Shown piece by piece: positions 6,768 to 12,595 of a stretch of DNA of 12,595 nucleotides. Origin of the DNA: CAVOBC01 sp963693635 (GTDB lineage Bacteria; Pseudomonadota; Gammaproteobacteria; Pseudomonadales; Azotimanducaceae); the NCBI GenBank assembly GCA_963693635.1, contig CAVOBC010000115.1:1-12595 (forward strand). The letters run 5' to 3'. Position numbers and translations under genes: made by a program. Each line of letters starts with the position of its first letter. Positions within the stretch are counted from its first letter, which is position 1. A model generated the notes under the pieces. That model saw only the letters and a list, made by a program, of their open reading frames with translations. It made no database searches and was not told where the DNA came from.

Positions 6768-8021
6768 ATGACCGACTACACACAAGACAGTCTGCGCCTC
6801 GAAGTTCGAGCCTGGCTCGCAGAAAACTGGCGACCCACCTATTCCCTAGTCGAATGGCGCAGCATCCTCGCCGATGCCGGCTGGGGCATGCCGATGTGGC
6901 CACACGAATGGCACGGCAAGGGCCTTGGCGGCGGTCTCGCGCCCGTCATCGATGAGGAATTCGCGGCGGTCGGCGCGGTCGGTGCCGCCAAGACCGGCAT
7001 CCGCACGCTTGCTGCGGCAACCCTGCTGGAACACGGCACCGACGATCACAAAGCGCGCTTCCTGCGCCGAATCCTGACGGGCGAGGATGCCTGGTGTCAG
7101 CTCTTCTCGGAACCGGGCAGCGGATCGGACCTCGCGGGCTCCACAACTCGCGCTGACCGGGACGGCGACGACTGGATCATCAACGGGCAGAAGGTATGGA
7201 CAACGAGCGCCCACCATGCGGATTACGGGCTGCTTCTGGCACGCACTGACTGGGATGTGCCGAAACACCTTGGCCTCAGTTATTTTGTGCTCGCCATGAA
7301 GCAACCGGGGGTCGAGGTCAATCAACTCCGACAAATGAACGGCCACGCGTCCTTCAATCAGGTCTTCTTCACGGACGCCCGAATTCCATCGGCCAACCTC
7401 GTCTCAACGGTCGGCAACGGCTGGAAGGTCGCGATGACGACACTCGCTCACGAACGCCGGGGCGCAGACGGTTTGCGCGGTCAAAACCGGGCGGGTGAGC
7501 GTGTCGGCAAGATCTTCGAGGAAGAGCGTAGAGAGATCGAGACTGTTATGGAGCCCTACAAGTGGTACCCGCAGCGAGCGGGCCGCGTTGACCTCGTGCT
7601 GCCGAGGGCCGAAGAGACCGGCGCTATCGACGATCCGGTTTGCCGCCAGGAAATCGCCAGACTCCTGATCATGGCCAAGACCGCAGAGTGGACCGCGCGG
7701 CGCGCCAGAGCGAGGATGGAACAGGGCCGACCGCAGGGCCCCGAGGGATCGCTTGGCAAACTCGCCGCCAGCAATGTCGCCCGCGCCGCCTCAGCGGTGC
7801 ACACCCTGATTACGGGCAGTGACGCGATGTACACGGGTCCGGCGAGTCCACGGGCCGGCGTCATTGCCGAGATCCTCGTGTCAGTTCCTGCGACATCTAT
7901 CGCGGGCGGCACCGACGAGATTCAGCGAAACATCATTGCTGAACGAGTGCTGGGCATGCCGAAAGAGCCGCGTATGGACACCGGACCCTTCCGGGATGTG
8001 CCGCGCAACGTCGGCCGATAG
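6768..8021 (+). CDS. Acyl-CoA dehydrogenase, probable FAD-binding catalytic partner
   Basis: 417 residues. It carries the classic middle-domain motif LFSEPGSGSDLAGS (113-124), then DGDDWIINGQKVWTTSAHHAD for FAD binding, and the C-terminal GGTDEIQRNIIAERVLGMPKEPR motif. The MCAD-position Glu is Gly here. A Glu at residue 229 (TLAHERRG) falls where isovaleryl-CoA and long-chain dehydrogenases keep their base in helix G, so it is the likely catalytic residue. A charged segment of about 30 residues follows it (roughly 237-270). The start at 6768 is preceded by only a weak GAG; a neighbouring ATG at 6761 is out of frame. It lies 50 bases after the first dehydrogenase on the same strand and is probably in one operon and one complex with it. 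The likely reaction is alpha,beta-dehydrogenation of an acyl-CoA; the pair architecture hints at bulky or branched substrates, but nothing else here names one. Confidence 0.9.
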   Translation: MTDYTQDSLRLEVRAWLAENWRPTYSLVEWRSILADAGWGMPMWPHEWHGKGLGGGLAPVIDEEFAAVGAVGAAKTGIRTLAAATLLEHGTDDHKARFLRRILTGEDAWCQLFSEPGSGSDLAGSTTRADRDGDDWIINGQKVWTTSAHHADYGLLLARTDWDVPKHLGLSYFVLAMKQPGVEVNQLRQMNGHASFNQVFFTDARIPSANLVSTVGNGWKVAMTTLAHERRGADGLRGQNRAGERVGKIFEEERREIETVMEPYKWYPQRAGRVDLVLPRAEETGAIDDPVCRQEIARLLIMAKTAEWTARRARARMEQGRPQGPEGSLGKLAASNVARAASAVHTLITGSDAMYTGPASPRAGVIAEILVSVPATSIAGGTDEIQRNIIAERVLGMPKEPRMDTGPFRDVPRNVGR

Positions 8022-8044
8022 CGCCAGGTTCCCAACCGAAATGA

Positions 8045-8257
8045 TCGTCAAGTCGCGCAGACTGCATCGCTCGCAACCTGGACTCTATCTCCTATGCGCC
8101 CAACCAGGATGCCCACGTGCAGGTCTTCGAACCGCGTGAAGTCAGCATAGCGGGTAAACAGATCGGCGGCATCGAAAGGGAATGGATAAGCGCTGGCGCA
8201 CGGTTTATGGAGCCACCGGCTGCCTCAGACATCTCTACGTATCCGGGAGTAATCACA
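8045..8257 (+). other. Coding-like stretch, possible gene remnant
   Basis: The frame used by the start of the next gene is open upstream to a TGA at 8042 and reads like protein (RNLDSISYAPNQDAHVQVF, EPREVSIAGKQIGGIEREW). The only start before the 8210 ATG is GTG 8117, without a good ribosome site. It may be the truncated tail of a lost gene or an N-terminal extension of the frameshifted hypothetical. I see no recognisable domain. Confidence 0.3.
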
Positions 8258-8921
8258 ATGACATCCGGCGAGACGCTGCAGGGCCGGCTCAATGTACTCG
8301 AATCCGACTGGTACGGCACGGCCGTCAACTACATCGGACCGAGCGGCAAGGCTGCAGGCATCCGGCATCGCCGTCGATGAACCAGGCGATGAGGTCGAAT
8401 ATGTCAACTTTGGCGGCGTCCTAACAGAGGTACTCGCCGACGGCAAAGCCTACATGATGTTCAGAAACCCGTACCCCACAACTCAAAACAAGTTTTTATC
8501 CGGTCTCGCCAATGGCCTGGCCAATGTTGCCGTTGGGATCGGCACTGCCGCGGTGGCTGCGGTTGCGGCCGCTAAGGCGGGTGAAATGCGAACAAAGGAG
8601 ATCATGGAGGAATCGGAAAACCGGGACGTGCAGCGAGCAGTCGTCGAAGAGACCAAGACCCAGGCGCACGTTCTGCATCAGTTCAAACCGCCGGGCAATG
8701 TCTCCGGCTTCAAGTACTACAAGACCGAGTTCATGATCTTCAACAAGCACAGCGGGTCGGCCGTGTCGGTTCACGAGAAGAACTTTGAGGATGGCATCCG
8801 CACGCCGCTCATGGGTTGCGGGCGTTTTCTCATGATGGGAAAACGAGCGCAGAAAAAGCGAATGAAGTTCGACCGATTGGGCGATATTGTCGCCTACCTG
8901 AACGAATGCTATCAGGGCTGA
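8258..8921 (+). pseudogene. Hypothetical protein interrupted by a frameshift
   Basis: I do not recognise the family. The ATG at 8258 has GGGAG eight bases upstream and begins MTSGETLQGRLNVLESDWYG, a plausible beta-rich start. That frame hits TGA at 8378. The next frame (+1) takes over near 8350-8375 and reads VDEPGDEVEYVNFGGVLTEVL to the TGA at 8921. The combined product is about 220 residues: a beta-rich N-terminus with GKAYMMFRNPYP, an Ala/Gly-rich hydrophobic stretch (about 25 residues, GLANVAVGIGTAAVAAVAAAKAG) that could cross or lie on a membrane, a charged helical segment (EMRTKEIMEESENRDVQRAVVEE), and a C-terminal domain. One extra base, or two missing, would explain the break. It could be real decay or a sequencing error. 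The ATG at 8292 of the second frame would give an N-terminus that looks out of frame. Confidence 0.55.
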
Positions 8922-9022
8922 GCAAACGTCGTGTAGCGCCCAAGTAGTAATGTCCGCTTCGACCCGTTTGACCGACTCCGACTCTGAAGGCAAGGCCCAT
9001 CTGACAGCGCCAAACGATCCCG

Positions 9023-9504
9023 CTAGTGCAGGTGGCGCGTCACGAGGTTGTCGACCCCCGCCTCGTCGTCCCGGATCAGGCTGGCAAGCTCATTGGCCGG
9101 CCACGGCTTGCTGAACAGATAGTCTTGCACCAGATCGCACTCGTTGTCCTTGAGAAAGTGCAGATGGTCCTCAGTCTCAACGCCCTCGGCGATCACTCTC
9201 AGCCCCATCGCATGTGCCATCTTGATCATCAGCCGTACGATCTCCTCGTCGTGTTCCGAGTTGCCGATGCCCCGGGTGAAGCTCTGATCGATCTTCAGCA
9301 GATCAAGTGGCAGGCGGCGCAGGTAATCGAGCGATGAGTAGCCGGTGCCGAAGTCGTCGATCGAGATCTTGACGCCAAGTTCGTGCAACTCGGCCAATTC
9401 TTCCAACGACTTCTCCGGGTCTTCCATTACGCCTGTTTCCGTCAGCTCAAGCTCGACGGCATCCACGGGCAAGTCATGATGCGCGAGCACCTCCTGGAAC
9501 TGGC
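9023..9504 (-). pseudogene. EAL-domain fragment (cyclic-di-GMP phosphodiesterase), N-terminus missing
   Basis: The minus strand encodes the C-terminal two thirds of an EAL domain: VELELTETGVMEDPE, SIDDFGTGYSSLDYLRRLP, LLKIDQSF, AEGVETEDHLHFL, then QDYLFSKPWP close to the end at a TAG (9023). Intact EAL domains are about 240 residues and begin with the EALxR motif and a metal-binding Asn. About 160 are present here and those early metal ligands are gone, so phosphodiesterase activity is not expected. The conserved QGYLF appears as QDYLF. The open frame extends upstream to 9589 only by entering DNA that belongs to a gamma-glutamyltransferase remnant in a different frame; the join lies at about 9500-9505. 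There is no credible start codon or ribosome site. It is a broken gene, or the product of an assembly join. Confidence 0.75.
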
Positions 9505-9769
9505 CAACTATCCGAAACTGTCTGGTACATGTCGGGCGTCGCGGCCGCCGGTGCAACGGCATAGTTGTTAATCGCGGCAAACTCGCCATCCGCGCGACGA
9601 ATCGTCGACATTCCGGCGCCGAAAATACCGATCATCATCGGCTCGACCACCGTCAGGGCGAACAGGGACGCGATGGCAGCGTCAACATCTCTGCGCCCGC
9701 CGCAGACCCCAATGGATGATTGGTAACGACCATGCCGAGCGACCCGCGCGCCGACTGTTTGCGCGGCAC
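9501..9769 (-). pseudogene. Gamma-glutamyltransferase N-terminal remnant, frameshifted and truncated
   Basis: Two minus-strand frames carry successive pieces of a gamma-glutamyltransferase N-terminus. The first, from about GTG 9769, reads SLGMVVTNHPLGSAAGAEML. The second reads DAAIASLFALTVVEPMM, GIFGAGMSTIRRADGEF, NNYAVAPAAATPDMYQTVSD. In intact enzymes the two are linked by a short segment ending GGNAVDAAIA. Here that linker is missing and the frame changes at about 9685, as if about 20 bases were deleted. The remnant ends at VSDSWP (about 9501), where EAL-domain sequence begins. The autoprocessing Thr and whole small subunit of the family are absent, so no enzyme can be made. Family recognition is good; the exact start is uncertain. 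Confidence 0.7.
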
Positions 9770-9897
9770 GAAGCGACTGCCCGCCCGCGTCCACCAACCC
9801 GTTGGTGTCTCACCTGTGTCCGTCGTCTAAATCCCCTTGTCATCCACACCAGGCGCCACTCAAGACCCGAAGAGGGCACACCCGAAACGTTGCACCG

Positions 9898-9994
9898 CCA
9901 TCAAACCTCCATCAATCTCCGTCCATCAATCCAGAGCTCCATCAATCCAGAGAGCTCCATCAGTCCAGAGAAGCCCATCAGTCCCGCTCCATGA
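9898..9994. repeat. Degenerate CCATCA-led tandem repeat upstream of the phosphatase
   Basis: CCATCA begins at 9898, 9909, 9923, 9939, 9957 and 9975, with a CCATGA at 9989. The spacing grows from 11 to 18 bases and then falls to 14. The best units are CCATCAATCCAGAGAGCT (9939-9956) and CCATCAGTCCAGAGAAGC (9957-9974 and on). It occupies most of the 264-base gap between the gamma-glutamyltransferase remnant and the phosphatase, about 100 bases before its start. No gene is apparent in the gap. Confidence 0.7.
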
Positions 9995-10093
9995 AATCGG
10001 GATTCAGTCCCATCCGCAACTCTGACGATGCAACTTGGCCGGGCTCAAACTTTCGTGCATGGTCCGAGGATCCCTATTACTTATGGAGCACGC

Positions 10094-10810
10094 GTGTTCG
10101 TAACACCCTCAAGGCGACGTATTTACCTGCTACGGCATGCCGAGGCCGCTTACTACGACGACAATTTGGTCCGGGCCGCCGACCCGCGCCAGGTGCCGCT
10201 CTCGCCCCTCGGCCGTGTCCAGGCGCGCAAACAGGCGGCGATTCTCGCGAGTATCGATTTCGACCGCGCAATCTGCTCGGGCCTGCCACGCACGGTGGAG
10301 ACTGCCCGCGCAATCCTCGGCAGCCGCGAGACGGCGCTTGAGATCGAGCCACAACTCGAGGAGATTCGCGGCGGCGAACGCCCCGATGACGTTGCTGACA
10401 GCGACTGGATCGCCCATATCGCGAATCCATGGGCGGGCGCTGAGATTGCCGGGGCACGCTTCATCGGTGGCGAACGCTTCAGCGACTTCTCGGCGCGCGT
10501 GCCCCCTGCGTTTGACGCGATTGTCGCCCAGGACAACTGGTCGACGCTGCTCCTCGTGCTGCACGGCGCGGTCAACCGCAGGCTACTGAACCATGTGATG
10601 GGGCTGGCCTTCACGGGAGGTATGTCCATCGAGCAAGATAACGCATGCATCAATGTGCTCGACGTGGACACGGCCGCAGACGGCACAGTCAGCCGATATC
10701 TCATCCGAGCAATCAACATCACCGGTTATGATCTCAACAAATCTGGCGTGACGCTGACGACCATGGAACTCTCAGCCCAACGCCAGGCCGCCGAGTTGGC
10801 CGGGACCTGA
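10094..10810 (+). CDS. Histidine phosphatase (phosphoglycerate-mutase-like) family protein
   Basis: I prefer the GTG at 10094, which has GGAG five bases upstream and gives MFVTPSRRRIYLLRHAEA, 238 residues. The in-frame ATG at 10028 has no ribosome site and would add 22 residues that do not look conserved. R14-H15 is the catalytic phosphohistidine motif; the usual RHGE is RHAE. The chain continues with LSPLGRVQARKQA, the CSGLPRTVETARAIL motif holding the second Arg, an acidic helix (LEEIRGGER), and LLVLHGAVNRRLL with the second active-site His. All parts of the fold are present, so it is likely an active cytoplasmic phosphatase. The family acts on sugar phosphates, nucleotides, cofactor precursors or phosphoproteins, and the substrate cannot be told here. 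It stands alone, convergent with the VOC gene 44 bases away. Confidence 0.87.
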   Translation: MFVTPSRRRIYLLRHAEAAYYDDNLVRAADPRQVPLSPLGRVQARKQAAILASIDFDRAICSGLPRTVETARAILGSRETALEIEPQLEEIRGGERPDDVADSDWIAHIANPWAGAEIAGARFIGGERFSDFSARVPPAFDAIVAQDNWSTLLLVLHGAVNRRLLNHVMGLAFTGGMSIEQDNACINVLDVDTAADGTVSRYLIRAINITGYDLNKSGVTLTTMELSAQRQAAELAGT

Positions 10811-10854
10811 GCTGTCCGTGACACGGGCATAGCCTGCCGCGCGCTCGCACTGAG

Positions 10855-11301
10855 TTATCCAGCAGGGGCCAGTTCCACTAGCTCGAAGATCACGCCCTCG
10901 ACGCCGCGGCAGTACGCCACGCGGACGTTTCCATCCGTTGACGACTGTGGCGGCGCGAAAAATTGTACGCCAAAAGCAGATGCCCGTTCCGACAGTCGGT
11001 CCAGGCCGTCCACCGTTAACGAAATGTGATTCCAACCCGGGGTCGCCGCGCGAGTGGGCGCTCTGGTACCCGCCCCATCAGTTTCATTGTGATAGCACAG
11101 AAGTTCGACCAGGCTCGCGTCCGCAGCTTCCACCATCACAACCTCAAGCTCTGCGCCCGGCTCACCAACCAGCGTGCGGATATACGCGCTCGACTGCGTC
11201 GCGTGACGCGAGCGGACCTCATAGCCCAGGAAGCCGCAGAAGAAGTGCTCGGCAGCCGCGAGGTCCCGGACGACCAGACCGACATGACGGAAACGGGCCA
11301 T
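10855..11301 (-). CDS. VOC (glyoxalase/bleomycin-resistance fold) family protein
   Basis: 148 residues from ATG 11301 (MARFRHVGLVVRDL). The open frame extends upstream to 11370, but that part would add 23 basic, low-complexity residues overlapping the aminotransferase end. Two beta-alpha-beta-beta-beta modules are visible. H6 and E66 (LVELLCYHN) lie in the first, and H92 (WNHISLTVDGLD) and E140 (VIFELVEL) in the second. These match the 2-His, 2-Glu metal site of methylmalonyl-CoA epimerase and glyoxalase relatives. The fold is certain and the reaction is not. It is 32 bases downstream of the aminotransferase stop on the same strand, so an operon is likely. No strong ribosome site precedes the ATG, which suggests translational coupling or an unusual initiation. 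Confidence 0.85.
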   Translation of the reverse strand: MARFRHVGLVVRDLAAAEHFFCGFLGYEVRSRHATQSSAYIRTLVGEPGAELEVVMVEAADASLVELLCYHNETDGAGTRAPTRAATPGWNHISLTVDGLDRLSERASAFGVQFFAPPQSSTDGNVRVAYCRGVEGVIFELVELAPAG

Positions 11302-11333
11302 TGCAAAGCTAGCGGCTGCTTTTGAGCAGCCTG

Positions 11334-12595
11334 CTAGTCGTTCTGCTCCGCAAGGGCGTCGCCTATGCACTCATCGAGCACGGCAAGCCCCTCATCGAGC
11401 GCGGCTTCCGGGATCGAGAGCGGCGGACCAATTTTGATGGACTCACGACCTGTATGGACCAACAACAACCCCCTTCGCATCGCAAGTTCACAGACCCTGC
11501 TCGCAACGTCCGAACGCGGTCCGTCCTCGTCCTCAAGAATGACGCCGGCGATCATGCCCCTGCCGAGAACATGGCGAATCATCTGTGGGTAGCCCGCCTG
11601 GATCTCCTGGAGTCCCTGGTGCAGCCGCTTTCCGAGCCCACGGGAGCGTTCGAGCAGCCCATCCTCAAGCAGGGCCTGAAGGTTGGCATGACCCGCCACT
11701 CAAGCAAGCGGATTGGCGGAGTGCGTTGAACTCATCGAGCCAACGGCGGGCAGGTCCATAACCTCACGGGAACCCAGCACAATCGATAGCGGCAGCGACG
11801 AACTCGCGCCTTTGCCGCAGCAAAGGATGTCGGGTTCCACGCCGTAATGCATGTATCCAAACAGCTCCCCCGTGCGGCCGAAACCCGCTTGCATCTCGTC
11901 AAAAGCCACGAGGATGCCGTGGTATTTCGCGAAGTCACAGACCGATGCAACAAAGTCGTCCGGGTAAAAGACGGCACCCCAGCCCTGAAACGTCTCAAGC
12001 ATGATGCCGCAAATATCTCGTCCCGGGTCGATCCCCTCTCGTGCAATCAGCGCATCGATAGACGTCTCAAAGAAGCCGGCCGGGTCGTCAATCGCCTCAT
12101 CAATCCACGGATACGGGAACGGCAAATGAAAGACGTCCGGGTCGTCGTGGCCGATCCACTCTTTCTGATCGGGATGATGGCTGACCAATTGCGCGCCCAT
12201 CGTGCGACCGTGCCAGTTGCCTTCGAAGCCGAGGATAATCCCGCGTCGCTTCTTCTTGACCTGGCCATCCATGCGCATCAACTTGATCGCACATTCGGTT
12301 GCCTCGGTGCCGGCGGAAAGCAGAAACGCTTTTTCGAACTGGGCGGGTGCCGCCGCCACCAGGTACTCCAGATAGTCTGCCCGCGCCGGGTGCATATAGT
12401 TGTAGGTGTGCAGAAGGGGCTTGTCGAGCATCGACCGAATTGCGGCAACAATTCGCTCGTTGGCGTGCCCGGCATTGGCAACGAAAATCGTGCTGGTAAA
12501 GTCGATCCAGCAGTTTCCCCACGGGTCGAACACCTGATAGTCGTGGGCGCGATCCCACACGACTGGCATCTGGCCGTGCATCGCCCGTGCTTCCA
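11334..12595 (-). pseudogene. Class III PLP aminotransferase with internal TGA; 5' end beyond window
   Basis: The minus-strand frame is open to the right edge, so the first residues are missing; numbering here is from the ATG at 12581. It is a fold-type I, class III aminotransferase (the GabT/ArgD group). SAGTEATECAIKL (89-101) binds the PLP phosphate. D228 in FDEMQAGFGRTGELFG contacts the PLP nitrogen. K257 in CCGKGASSSLPLS is the Schiff-base lysine. Translation stops at a TGA (11700-11702) in THSANPLA-stop, where relatives commonly read PLAC followed by a helix. The same frame resumes immediately at GTG 11699 with VAGHANLQALLEDGLLERS and runs to TAG at 11334, giving the expected C-terminal domain. 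So a single base change from a Cys codon, a sequencing error, or stop-and-restart (TGA directly followed by GTG) would explain it. The amine substrate is not identifiable. The VOC gene follows at 32 bases. Confidence 0.8.

Noticed and set aside
9716..10341. Plus-strand ORFs with SINPES or HQSRE repeats
   Set aside because: Products of the CCATCA repeat array and of frames overlapping the phosphatase; composition is that of noncoding DNA.
11655..11700. SECIS element for selenocysteine at the aminotransferase TGA
   Set aside because: The only nearby pairings are a four-base-pair stem (TGGC/GCCA) and an imperfect CCTTCA/TTGAGG stem; neither resembles a bacterial SECIS well enough.
1..12595. tRNA, rRNA, insertion sequence or phage genes
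   Set aside because: I saw no tRNA-like cloverleaf, rRNA sequence, transposase or integrase motifs, or terminal inverted repeats around the decayed genes.

Overview
The window is a GC-rich bacterial chromosomal segment. A paired decaheme cytochrome and MtrB/PioB-type outer-membrane barrel, periplasmic c-type cytochromes and an acyl-CoA dehydrogenase pair point to a Gram-negative member of the Pseudomonadota. Gammaproteobacteria is my guess; it is not shown by the sequence. TGA is an ordinary stop here: the barrel gene, the 8.9 kb gene and the phosphatase gene all end with it.

Layout. Left block (1-5308) is about electron transfer. A secreted FG-GAP/VCBS-repeat protein runs off the left edge on the minus strand. 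Upstream of it on the same strand is a diheme cytochrome c. Diverging from that across a 395-nt control region is a plus-strand operon of a decaheme MtrA/PioA/DmsE-family cytochrome (ten CXXCH) followed five bases later by an MtrB/PioB-family beta-barrel with an N-terminal CXXC. Together these would form a porin-cytochrome conduit moving electrons across the outer membrane, with the diheme protein as a plausible periplasmic partner. No extracellular MtrC/OmcA-like cytochrome is in the window, so direction (metal reduction or Fe(II)-type oxidation) is open.

The middle block (5581-8021) holds two consecutive, dissimilar acyl-CoA dehydrogenases that look like the two subunits of a heteromeric enzyme. 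After it the DNA is decayed or error-prone. There is a frameshifted hypothetical gene (8258-8921), then a minus-strand chimera that joins the N-terminal part of a gamma-glutamyltransferase remnant to the C-terminal two thirds of an EAL domain (9023-9769).

The right block has a plus-strand histidine phosphatase (10094-10810), convergent with a minus-strand VOC/glyoxalase-fold protein. Upstream of the VOC gene is a class III PLP aminotransferase that runs off the right edge and is interrupted by one in-frame TGA followed directly by GTG.

Short tandem repeats recur near 5' ends of genes: 12 bp x2 before the FG-GAP gene, 21 bp x4 before the decaheme gene, 12 bp x5 encoding the core of the barrel's signal peptide, and a 14-18 bp degenerate array before the phosphatase. 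The control region between the cytochrome genes also has a perfect 14-bp palindrome and a second inverted repeat. These repeats, the conduit and the broken genes are the main points of interest. I did not find a clear-cut unknown system.
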